From contig KN817739.1 of the NCBI GenBank assembly GCA_000827495.1, positions 19,411 to 31,698 of the forward strand: 12,288 bases of DNA. Reading direction: 5' to 3'. The stretch comes from Hypholoma sublateritium FD-334 SS-4 (taxonomy: Eukaryota; Basidiomycota; Agaricomycetes; Agaricales; Strophariaceae). Position numbers and translations under genes: made by a program. Shown piece after piece: positions 1 through 9,657 of the stretch (within the stretch, counting starts at the first letter, position 1; each line of letters begins with the position of its first letter). A model generated the notes under the pieces. That model saw nothing but the letters and a program-made list of their open reading frames with translations, did not search any database and was not told the origin of the DNA.

Positions 1-360
1 TAGATAAGCTAGTCTAAAAATAGAAAAATGAGAAAAAATTGCTAAATTAGCAGAAAATTCCGGGCTACCCAAATATACCAAAATCATCACTGTAGATGGC
101 TTCCTTATTTGGTAAAATGCAAAATGAATTTTTGAACAGCTGCCTATTTGCAAAATTGACCCCCTTAGAAAATTATGAAATAATTTTTAAAATTCCCTAA
201 AATTCATAAACTATCTGTATATGGAAGAAATTTCAGTGGTCTGTGCACAAAACAATGAGATAAGGGCCTTTTATGAGCTAGATACCAACTGGATTAGACA
301 ACTTTGCAATCTCAGATGCTGCTGCCCAAAAGATGGACTTGGGCTGGATTTGGCAAAGTC
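1..360 (+). repeat. Left terminal inverted repeat
   Basis: Bases 1-360 match the reverse complement of 9658-9970. The outer 95 bp are identical. Further in I count about 14 mismatches, 12 of them transitions. The left arm also holds a 47-bp block (192-238) absent from the right arm. That block starts with a short tandem duplication around TAAAATTC. The arm is AT-rich at its outer end. Because the window starts here, the repeat probably continues to the left. It would contain transposase binding sites by analogy with other DNA transposons, but none can be identified from one copy. Confidence 0.93.
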
Positions 361-621
361 TTGCTTGGCCTTCCATTTTGAGCCTGGATATTATTCCCAT
401 GCTAGGCCTGGGCTGATGGCTATTATTTACATTTGTTTGGATTTGAGGCCAGAATATGACATGAGTGAGCCCGCACAATGTAAACAGAGGCAAGCAAGAG
501 GTCACACATTGGCTTTTGATGCACATCAATGTGCAAACAAATAAGCACAGCACTGCAAAAGGCANNTCGTAGCANTCAAAACGTAGCCATTTGGCAGGCA
601 GAGCATGCATGAGTTGCCCAG
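361..621. other. Subterminal non-coding stretch
   Basis: This stretch lies between the inner edge of the left inverted repeat and a dispersed repeat. It has no matching partner on the right side. A short perfect inverted repeat, GCACAT-CA-ATGTGC (521-534), could form a small hairpin. Three N positions (565, 566, 575) occur here. Open frames crossing it on both strands run through the inverted repeat and show no recognisable protein character. Confidence 0.5.
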
Positions 622-692
622 TGGGCAGTTTCCGCTGTGGATATATCTCTCTACTTAGGTAACTACCCAGCTTCATACATGCAGACAGCGGC
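622..692 (+). repeat. Dispersed repeat, copy A
   Basis: Bases 622-667 match 10082-10127 in the same orientation at 43 of 46 positions. Similarity continues more weakly to about 692, through an ATACATG and an ACAGC. One copy is inside the transposon and the other is just outside its right end, so this is not part of the inverted repeats. It looks like a fragment of another repeat family that is present twice here. It also marks the point where base composition changes from AT-rich to GC/CpG-rich. Confidence 0.8.
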
Positions 693-2060
693 TACTTGTG
701 CCGCCTCGAGAGCGCCCGCACAACCCCCGTCGCGCAATGCCTGCGCGACATGAGTCTGCAGCAGGCCCTAGCACTGTTGTGGGCTGCCCGTTGTGATCCA
801 TCTGCCGTCTGCACTGAGCGCCCTGCATTTTAGCGATTGGTGTGCGTCTACCCTGCAGACGGTGCATGCGCCCTGTTCACGCTGTCGGTGGCGGCAGCCA
901 CTGCTCGTGGGAGCGCTGCATGTGCCGCGACATGTGCACGTCAATGGGCATTGGCTGTCTTCATGAACACGCCCGGCGCTGAATTCTTCGTGGAGCGCGG
1001 TGTCACAGTAGAGTCTGCCGACGTGTGTATATGACATTCTGGTGCTGAGCTGTTACGTGCGGATGGGGGTAATGCTGTCACTGCTTTTTTGACTGCCTGC
1101 ATCTCTGTATGTGCGATGTTTGTGTGTCGGCTCCTCATGTGTGCACTGACGTGGCTAGCGATGTGTGAAGAGGAAGAACATCCCAGAGCTTCAGGAGGCA
1201 GTGCATCGAGGCTGCTGCGCCTAGGATTCACGGAGCTCATGACGGTGTCTTCGTGCAAGCGTGCCGTGGCCAACAGAGCGGAGAGGACTGCCATCGCAGG
1301 TGCATGCATACTTGATGACTTTGCTGCACAGCGCGTGCCTCACCTGTCTGCGCAGGTGTCATCCGTTGGCAGTTTTGATCCAATGTATGTGTCCAGAGGT
1401 GGTTGCGCAGCGCCGTTTCTGGCTCTCGCCTGCAGTGCGCTGTTTATCGGCGTCTTCGTGCATGCATACAATGGTTTGAGTCGATGGATGAGTCCATACT
1501 TAGTGTGCCAGTGAGAAGGGCAGATTGAATGCCGTTACAGGCAGAGACTGCGGCGCGTTGAGATGGCGGTCACTATCTGAGTGTGTGCGTCCGCTGCGTG
1601 TCTCCGGTGCAGCCCACGGATGATTGATGTCGAAGGCGGGAGGAGAATGCGTGCATGGTGGTTGAAGTGCGATAGCGGGCAGATAGCATGCCTTGATGAG
1701 CATGTGTCATGACAGCCATCGCCAGCGAGTCTCCGTGCACCCGCGCTCAGGGAGTGAGAGCAGCCCACTCACCTACCGCCAAGTCAAGTCAGCCGGCCGT
1801 ACATCAAAGAAGAAAGAGATTGATGAACCTGTCACTGCGCGTGTCCCTACCTCCCTCACACTGCCATCTCCGCTGTACAGAGCATCTTCCTTAATGCTCT
1901 GGGTGACGGACGTGACACTCCAGGAGAACACAGAGGATGCCATGGCTGCTACTGCCTGTTCGTGCGCTGCGCTGCACAGCAGCTGTCGTGTCGGGTGAGT
2001 ACATCACATGCTACATCCGACGGGCGATTACCTGTTTGTGCAATAGGTCATCCAAGGGTG
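693..2060. other. GC- and CpG-rich segment without a convincing gene
   Basis: This block of about 1.4 kb is much richer in G, C and CpG than the rest of the element. For example, 721-780 has five CpGs and 841-900 has six, against one or two in typical lines of the transposase gene. Open frames of 60-140 codons exist on both strands, such as 1089-1514 plus and 941-1309 minus. They overlap one another, lack splice structure linking neighbouring frames and resemble nothing I know, so I do not call them genes. The block may be a captured host fragment or a nested insertion, because it follows directly on dispersed repeat copy A. Its undecayed CpG content suggests a different history or methylation state from the transposon genes. 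Confidence 0.55.
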
Positions 2061-2675
2061 TTCTGTACCGCAAGCATTGGATAGTATGATATTAGAAGGG
2101 GCGGTTGCTGTGGAGCGACCAGGCTAAGAGTGGCAGAGAATGATGGCGGCACCCCCCCCAGTAGAACTCAGCGTGCTCCGCCAGCCGGGTGGTCAAGGCT
2201 GCTGGTGGCGCAATGTCTCTTTATGGAGACTGAGGTAGAAGCGAGTCCCCACGCTGGAAGCAGGTGTGGGTGTGGAAGGCGGCCTCATCCGTGTTGGCAG
2301 CAGAGACAGTCATGCCAATTTCATTTATTTCACCATGCTTGGCAGATCGTCGATCCTTTGTCCCTTTGTATTTACAAATACTTACTGCCCGCCCTCGAAG
2401 GCAATGCTGGCCACCTCAGGTTTGCACCCGACCAACTTTTATTCGCGCTGTTCAAATATTTCCTTTCATAAAAACCATTCATCAAGCAATTCCACCTAAC
2501 ATCAAAAAACCGGTAATATGAGCAAAGATTGTTCTGGACGCTCAGTGCACCTTATGGAAGGTGCCGGGCACTTCAAACTGTTCAGATCCCAATATATTGT
2601 CCTTAGTTATACACACAATTCAATCCTATGATAACATGTATGGTACAAGGTAGATCAACTGTACGCAAGGTCCAA
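2061..2675. other. Non-coding region downstream of the minus-strand gene
   Basis: Composition falls back to average here. There is a run of eight C at about 2152-2159. Overlapping plus-strand frames between 2130 and 2521 lack family resemblance and exon-like borders, and I treat them as chance. The part next to 2675 should contain the 3' untranslated region of the minus-strand gene, but I see no AATAAA on that strand close to the stop codon. Confidence 0.45.
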
Positions 2676-4972
2676 TCATTGCGCAGGCNGTGNGTTGAGG
2701 GTGTCCAACAAGTCGTTGTGAGGAGCGAACGGGCCGTTGGAGATTGAGCTGTCNATACTGTCATTCNATGACCTGCCCATAGAGCCCGTGGTCCTAGACC
2801 GCTCCCTTCTACGAAATGGGTCGATTGCCATCATGCCCAAGAGATCATTCCTCAATATCCCGCCCCAGTACTTGTTCATGGCAATCACAAACCCAAGTGG
2901 GGTCCACGGGGGCAGAGTGCACGCCGAGACGCAGTCGTGGGAGCCTCGCACAAGGAATTTTTTCATTACACTTCCCCTTTGGATGATATCAAGATAGGTC
3001 ATACATACGGGGCAGCATCTTTTCGATACCCTAATCTCTTGTGCTTGGAACGGCTACATTCACAGGGGAAAATTTTAGCATGCAAAATTAATAAAAAAGA
3101 TAGTTTTACCTGTAAGATTGCATTCACCGCTGATAAGGCGGGCTGGGAAGAAACAGCATGGAGAGGGAGAAGACTGGCAAGATAGGCCTCACAATGGAGA
3201 GTGCCTTGGAGATCTGTCCTTCTGTCCATACTGACGTAAACACGGTTTGGAATCCTGGACTGACTTCAGGGCATCCTCATCGTTTCCCGCCAGTTTGGGT
3301 TGCAAGGTATTCAAGGCAGTCTGCATTTTCCGAGCAACTATCAAACTATCCTCCAAAGCAGCCTTTTTCATCTGATTATCAGGAGTAATCAGCTCCACGT
3401 CCCCATCTGCGTCATTGGGAGAGGTCATCAGAGGCAGTGTCAATATTCCCTGCAGACAAGAGGCGATACTGTCAATATGCATCTGGAAAGCAGAACCCCT
3501 GGAAATCCTGAGAAGTAGATATCCATTGTGATAAAGATGGCCCAGAGTGACTTGGAATGTCTGGGCATCAAGTGTGGGTGTGACCAGGGTATTGAGACTT
3601 TCGCTGAAGCCATCCAGGATCTCCAATAGTAGGGAATGGAATTCTTCCCTAGTCTCGTCAGTGTACAGCTGGAAACCCCCATCCCNTNGGGTTGGTAACN
3701 CTTTTGCCNTCTTCATTAAGTTTGGAATGCTCGTTCGGATNGACCCTTCTTTCCCATCCAACTTCAATATGAAATCCTCCAGTAACATACGATCACTTTT
3801 CATCTTGANGTAGGCTTCAACGTCTTCTNGCNTGTAGGGATCGGGGAAAGGTTCAATGGGAATAGGTGGAAGACCCTTGATTTGTACGGCTTTCAANGCA
3901 TTGAAGTATGGCCTTGAGAGGCCTGGGTTATTGAAANGACGTTGGATTTTCTTGTAGCACGTCGCGCATATGTAATGCATCAAATTCTGGCTGAGCGTAG
4001 ACCGATGCGCCCAGCGCTCTTGCGCGCTAAGGCCCTGCATAGATTTAGACACAAGCNCATGATTGATAAGCCACAAGTGTTGCNACAAGGAAGGTATAGG
4101 CCTATTTATTGTTTGAGATATGTCTGTAACAAGGCTGAAGTGTTGTATTCACCTGGTTATTCCTACTTGCATCAAGTACTCTAAAACCTGGTCTTTCTGG
4201 ACATTTGGTGGCGCGCTAGCAGGATTGTATGTGGGTGCCACCATGATTGCGCCCTCCGCTTGCGTTTTACGCTTTGCCATTGGAGGGTTAAGAGATGCAA
4301 GAAACTTTAATAACCAAGGCGTGGAGTCCTCCACATTCATCTCCTCAGGATCCGCCTCTAAGTCACTAGCAGTAACTGCGACAATGCGCAGAGTTTCGTC
4401 TGGGTTGATTACAAAGCAATGATTGGAAGAAACAGCAATGATTTCGTGCTCCATTATGAGGACTTGAGCCAAGGCATCGCATATCTTGATAGTCTCTCGA
4501 TTCTTCTTGGGGAGTTCTTCTAAGCATTCCACGGGTTTGATAATGTTGCGGCATGGGATCTCGGAGAGTAAGGACATAATGGTCCTGAAGGCAAGGATCT
4601 GTTCATGTCTCAGTTGGTCTTCAGACATGCTGATTGTCGACGTTGTGGACAGGGTTGCTGGCCATGAGAGCGCACTGTGGACAGCATCACGATTGGATGA
4701 TATTATGTAAGATATGCCGAAGAGATCCCTGGCTGATGCTTTCAAGCCGCCAGTCGCCTCAAAACGCGCAAGAATCTTGGATTTTGTAGCTTCAGATGGA
4801 CTGAAGATAATTTCTGGTGCCTTTTCAGATAATCTAAAAATATCAACCTGGCAGGGTGCTTGTTTGCAACACTTTCAGGGTCGAGATATATTACATGTAA
4901 GGCTGTCACAGCAGTGCCGTAAATATCCTGACTCGACTCTCGCCTCTCCTCGGATGACTCCTCCCTCTCCAC
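2676..4972 (-). pseudogene. Companion gene of the transposon, unknown function, probably frameshifted
   Basis: I read a multi-exon protein of roughly 700 residues on the minus strand. A long exon (4972 to 4153) is joined across a 51-nt intron (4152-4102, GTGAAT donor, AAATAG acceptor) to a second long exon (4101 to 3128). A 74-nt intron (3127-3054) follows, then short 3' exons ending at the TGA at 2678-2676. Visible features are an early Cys-Cys stretch (KCCKQAPCQVD), a CxxC in HYICATCYKKIQ, and a C-terminal block around VIAMNKYWGGI and MMAIDPFRR. I cannot assign a function. Two frame breaks are suspected. Near 4873-4877, YLDPE must shift frame to reach KCCKQ; a very short intron or a TGA for arginine are alternatives. 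Near 3250-3256, a shift is needed to reach the coding-like frame containing VWTEGQISKALSIV. No ATG is clear: the open frame at 4972 starts with GTG, so the 5' end is uncertain. The junction near 3003-2960 is also unresolved. Many N positions lie in 3686-4084. Confidence 0.72.
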
Positions 4973-5003
4973 AATAATAACAAAAATTAAGGCAATCTAT
5001 AAA
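4973..5003. promoter_or_regulatory. Compact spacer between divergent transposon genes
   Basis: Only 31 bp separate the first readable codon of the minus-strand gene from the ATG at 5004. The spacer is AT-rich and includes CTATAAA directly against the plus-strand ATG, which is too close for an ordinary TATA box. At least one of the two promoters or 5' leaders must therefore overlap the coding region of the opposite gene. That divergent transcription is co-controlled from here is inference. Confidence 0.4.
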
Positions 5004-8000
5004 ATGGCAAAAGGGCATAAGTCACAGAATGTACTGCCTGATTGTAAGTTTATCTGAGTGTGTCAAAGTTATTTGAGGAAGTGTGATTGAAGTGTGAATG
5101 TTTTTCCAGGCATTGAAATTTCTGATGATGGGTTGAAAGCACGATGCACCATATGCTATAAGGCATCCAGACAGAATATTGATTTGTGGATCAATAAGGG
5201 GAGCATAGCCAACCACTTAAAGTCAGAACATCATGTCTACTCCCTTGAGGCCCTGAAAATCCAAGAATCCGCCGTGAAGGTCGCAGGGCAGTCCATGCAA
5301 GAGGAAACGGCAATGGAGGAAGAAATGGATTTTACTATATTCACTTCAACGATCCAGCCAAAAGTCAATGCAATGCCAGTGGTACATGCTCTGCAACAAA
5401 GTGAGGAAGAACAAGGCATGTGGGACCACTATGCGCTTGGCAATAATGTCTTTCATGCAGGAGTTGACCACATGCTTTCTGCAACCAAAGAGAGAAAACA
5501 TCTAGAATGGGAGGCCACCGATTTTGACCTTTGGCATGGTGTAGATTTCCTGTCAGAGAAAGAACCAGACAATGCTCGACTAATGTTGGATGAATTGGAA
5601 AGCAGTGGTATCACTGTGACTTCTGAATTGCTACGGAATGCTTGTAAATTTTATGATACCACTGTTTCTATTGATCTCAATTTTGTGCATAGATTTGAAT
5701 GCTCCTGATGCAGCAGATACACTCATTGAAGGGCCACATGAACCCAAAATTGACAGTGCTTGGTCGCCTTATGAATCCAAGATGGTAAGATAAACTCTGC
5801 TGTTGAATGCTTTCAGCTAATTACATGCTTCCTCTGTATTATTCTAGATGTTTCTTCTTGACATTCTTGATAATCTCCCTAGAATGCGAGTCTCTGACTC
5901 CCTCATGAACATATTTCTTTGGGTACTACGCGAGGGTGGTGCCCGCNATNTTCCCTCATTATATNGTCTCCGCCAATCACAGGCTTCTCTTCNGAAGTCA
6001 AGTGGTATACCAACCACACAGCATAAATCTCATAAAGGGAATATTTATTCAATGAATGATCNCCGTACTCTAGTGGCTATGGTGTGCAATCTTCTTTTCA
6101 CCGTTCCAGTCCAGACTCAAAGTAATTATTCTGTAAGGATTGGGCCAATCCCGAAGTATGTAATCATATACACCGGTATCCAGTGATCCCTTGGAACGGC
6201 GTCATATCAGAGGTCTATCATGTGCAAAAATGGCGGAAGAATGTCAATCGACATACTTTGAGCCCTATGTATGATGCCGGTAGCTGCCACTATTATATTG
6301 ACAAACTTGCATGCCTCAAGGATGGTGCCTTTATCATTCCAATAAGATGGCTGGAAGATGAAGATGGAAAAGTCTACTCAGATGCATATACTGTCAAGCT
6401 TGATCACCAAGTACGAATATTTCTACTGTGGCTTATGTCTAAATCATGATGTTGATAACATTGAAGTGTGTTGCTGGTGTAATTGACACTGGAGTCAATT
6501 TAGTACCAGCTGCCAGTTTACAAGATAATTTCCTTCAGTTGAAGGACATGAATTTACTTCTGCTATGGAACAGTAAGTTGGTTATTTACTCTAGCATGAT
6601 GATACCCCACTGATGGAGAATACTTAGGTCAAGCTGTTGAATCCGGATTTCCAGCATGTATGCCTAACCATGACCGCGTGATAGCGGAAGGTGACCCCCT
6701 ATATACTAGTTGGATAGACGTTTTTGGGGATGACATTTCTGGAAACTGATCAAAGAGCTGGAATAAGCATTGGAACATATATATTAACCATAGGAACCTA
6801 CCTCAAAAGTTCCTCCAACAAGAATATCACACACATTTTGTATTGACATCACCAGTGGAAAGCATCACTGAGCAGTTTCAGGGGATCAAACAGGTTATTG
6901 AGTACGTCAGAAGTTAGTTTATTATCATTCTGGAGCTTATTTATTAATAGGTCGACGCATAAGAAACCAATTAAAGTTCGTCATGGTACCACAGGAAGAC
7001 AAACATGGTTCAAATTATATGTCAACTGTGACCCAGGGGATAACCCTGCCCAAAGCAAAGTCTGTGGTCACATTGGTGGGAACGGAAATAAATTTTGTCA
7101 GAAATGCCATGCTGGTGGGACACACGAAATCAAAGAATCCGATGAAGAATTTTGTAGTCTCTTTCAGGTGGGAAACAAATAAGTCTGGTTCTGAATGCTT
7201 ATTAATTGGAAAGCCATAGCCTGGTAATCCTCATTCTGCTGAAGAGGTTTTCTCGGCTATAGAGTACCAGGTGCAAGTGGCCTGTCTGGGTGTCGCCCAG
7301 ACTGTCCACAGTCATCAGACCATGACTGGTGTCAAGGATGTGTACACCCAGTATTGGATTGACTTTCTCATAGAGCGAGCACGTAAAATGCACAAAGAAC
7401 ATCCGGGACGGAGTGCTGCAGATATTCAAAGAGAACTGCTTGCTTGGGTCCAAGAGCATAGGAGCAAAATTTATAATCTGTTTCTTAAATTGGACAGTGA
7501 GCACGGCCTTGTACATTCTGCTAGTGTTTGATCGTAAATTCCACTCCGAGCAGGGTTCGATGTTACTGTTGATACCCCTGTGGAAATCCTTCATACCATC
7601 CTTTTGGGGGTTGTGAAATATCTGTGGCACGGTTCACATACTTTGTGGACAAACAGACAAAAACAAATATATTCAGTGCACCTGCAATCAACAGACACAT
7701 CAGGACTTACCATTCACGCTATTCGAGCTAACTACATCATGCAGTATGCCAACTCTCTGATCAGACGGCAATTTAAAACTCTTGCACAAGTCAACATATT
7801 TCATGTGTATGATCTCGTAGACACAACTCGGTTTGCTCTGACTAAAGCAGTGGGGGAGCTTTGTGCGCTCTTATGGATACCAGAAATATCAGATATGGAA
7901 GAGTATCTTGTACGTACAGAAGACAATACTGTCCTATAGTTCTCTGAAACTGGTTCTCTCTTTTGCAGCTAGATGTTGAAACTGCAGCCGCAAATGTGCT

Positions 8001-9327
8001 GGATTTATTCACGCTGATCGACCCATCGAAGATGACATGCAAGCTCAAGCTCCACCTCCTTGTACATTTAAAAGCAGATATCATTCGTTTCGGCCCACTG
8101 GTCAGGGTCATAACAGAGACTTTCGAGTCTTTCAATGCTATATTTAGGTTTTGTTCCATCTATTCAAACCACCTCGCTCCCAGTTGAGACATAGTGTTCC
8201 AGTTGGCCAGTCAGGAGCTTCTGAAATGCCGTCTCAGTGGTGGTTGGTGGCCAGCAAGCAATGGGGAATGGGAGAGATCCGGTCCCTCTGTCCATAACTT
8301 CATATGTGATTGTCCAACCCTTCAAGCTCTCATAGGTTGGACCAATGAAGAAAAACCTATCAACGGTAGACTTCAATTCTCATTATTTCATCTAGATTGC
8401 TTAGCATGATTAGGCACATTTAAGTTGGAACCACTCAAGCGAGATGCAAACAGGAAGGTTCAAAATCGAGTATACGTTCTGTGGTGTCAGATGCAAGGAG
8501 CCCAAGCCCTGAACTCTTCAGAAGACACTGATATGCAATGGACCTCCTGTCGCTCTGTCATAGCAAGTTGTGAAGATAGGTGTTTAGTTGGGTCATGGAT
8601 CTTTGCAACGTCGCCTTTCAATGCAAGTTGCAGTCAAGCACTATTGTTCTCCAGTGTACTTACTTTGCTTCTCCGTTCAGGCTGCCCACTCCATCACCGG
8701 TCGTATAGTTGAAATTTTGGCAGACCGCGAAGGTAAACACGCTGTTGTGGTGCTTGATGTGTTCGAAGTCCCAAACACAAGACACAAGATTTTTGGCATG
8801 CCGATGCTGGTTCGATGGCAAGAACAGGCAACATACGTTGTAATTCGGTCCACTGTATATTCATTCCAATAGTTTCTTTGCTTTTGATACAAATAGTCTT
8901 CTATTAGGACATCAAATTTCTCTACAACACTCAGCATGACTGCCTGTTCGCAAAATGTACGACCTCAGGCAAGTGATCAGTAATGCAAGAGTGAGTCGAA
9001 TCAGGGTTATCCACACCCTGTGTCGAACACCAGGCCGTCGAGCGATACATTGTGAATACCCACGCATTCCACAACGCACACCGCCTGAGAAAAGCATTGA
9101 AGCAGTTGCTTGTCGAATCCATTCCCCTTTATCCACCTGAGGTGCGGAAGGAAAAACACCTTGAAATAGCACACATCCTCCAAGCCACGCATAAAGCCAA
9201 GTCCGAAGTGCGAGCTGCACAGAGACAGAGGACTAGGGAGGCAGCATATCCCACAGATTCAACAGCGTCGAGAAAGCATACAAGAATGCAGGTCGATGAA
9301 GACACCCAGAGTCAAATTCCCACCTGA
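5004..9327 (+). pseudogene. Transposase-like protein with N-terminal zinc finger, broken by four TGA codons
   Basis: I read 14 exons: 5004-5043, 5110-5643, 5693-5784, 5848-6081, 6138-6410, 6467-6572, 6628-6901, 6951-7167, 7220-7496, 7554-7909, 7969-8365, 8414-8622, 8681-8854 and 8908-9327. They total 3,603 nt (1,200 codons plus stop) with every junction in phase. Introns are 48-66 nt. The ATG at 5004 is chosen because its 13-codon exon ends in GTAAGT and splices in phase to the next exon. Residues 26-55 hold a CxxC...H...H BED/C2H2-like finger. Residues 558-577 hold GHIGGNGNKFCQKCHAGGTH, a CxxC knuckle. DTPVEILH at 689-696 and a region at 830-873 (HLLVHL, RFGPL, FESFN) resemble the core of tnp2/KDZ-type RNase H-fold transposases. 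The tail is basic and then acidic. In-frame TGA codons fall at 6747-6749, 8185-8187, 8974-8976 and 8992-8994 (codons 467, 874, 1084, 1090), where I expect arginine. I recognise the family as a high-copy Agaricomycete one. Calling it CACTA-like rather than KDZ or Plavaka is inference, and D457/D461/D462, D689 and E851/E854 are only candidate catalytic residues. The protein would act in the nucleus on the element ends. Confidence 0.85.
8623..8680 (+). other. GC-AG intron in the transposase-like gene
   Basis: Exon 12 ends in codons for SPFN and exon 13 begins AAHSITGRIVEIL. The only short in-phase join uses a GCAAGT donor at 8623 and the TTCAG acceptor at 8676-8680, giving a 58-nt intron. GCAAGT is the usual form of the minor GC donor class. 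All other introns I placed in this gene start with GT. The site may be original or may be a T-to-C change of GTAAGT. Confidence 0.6.
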
Positions 9328-9657
9328 GATAGTTTCTGCTTCAACTTCAGTGCCCGTGACGTAGATGCGCCTGTGGTACGCATCAGTGGGGGTTCAGGCG
9401 CTGATATTAGATAGAGAGTACTTAGTAGTAGTGTTACAAATATTAAACAGGAATTGTGACTTACTGATCGAGCCCGGCCAGATGGTTGACCTATGCACGT
9501 ACATATGAATAACATTCATGACAGACAATCACGGGAGTGGGGTTCTGTGCGAGGCCTGTGAGGGGCTTTGATAATGATTACAAAAGCCAAGCTCAACCTC
9601 TCAAGCTCGGATTTATAATCCGGTCACATGTCAAAATCAATGCACTTGAACTTGAAT
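9328..9657. other. Non-coding stretch between the transposase-like gene and the right inverted repeat
   Basis: No gene is visible here. It should include the 3' untranslated region of the plus-strand gene. A perfect small inverted repeat, CGGATT-TAT-AATCCG (9608-9622), lies about 35 bp inside the right inverted repeat. The left arm has no counterpart to this region. Confidence 0.5.

Noticed and set aside
278..676. A 132-codon minus-strand frame across the left repeat
   Set aside because: It runs through the inverted repeat and the dispersed repeat and is closed in the corresponding right-hand copies.
941..1514. Overlapping frames on both strands in the GC-rich block as possible genes
   Set aside because: High GC content makes long chance frames common. 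They overlap, show no domain and have no supporting splice structure.
5094..5708. A stand-alone 204-codon gene starting with GTG at 5094
   Set aside because: It is exon 2 of the longer gene. The GTG precedes a splice acceptor at 5108-5109, and the frame's last codons lie within or beyond the intron at 5644-5692.
6747..8994. TGA read as an amino acid (recoding)
   Set aside because: The gene's own terminator at 9325-9327 is TGA, and I see no support for recoding. CGA to TGA mutation explains the pattern.
5004..9327. Firm naming as a KDZ or Plavaka transposase
   Set aside because: The motifs I can see do not settle the family. A profile search against tnp2, KDZ and Plavaka domains would be needed, so only a general transposase-like call is given.
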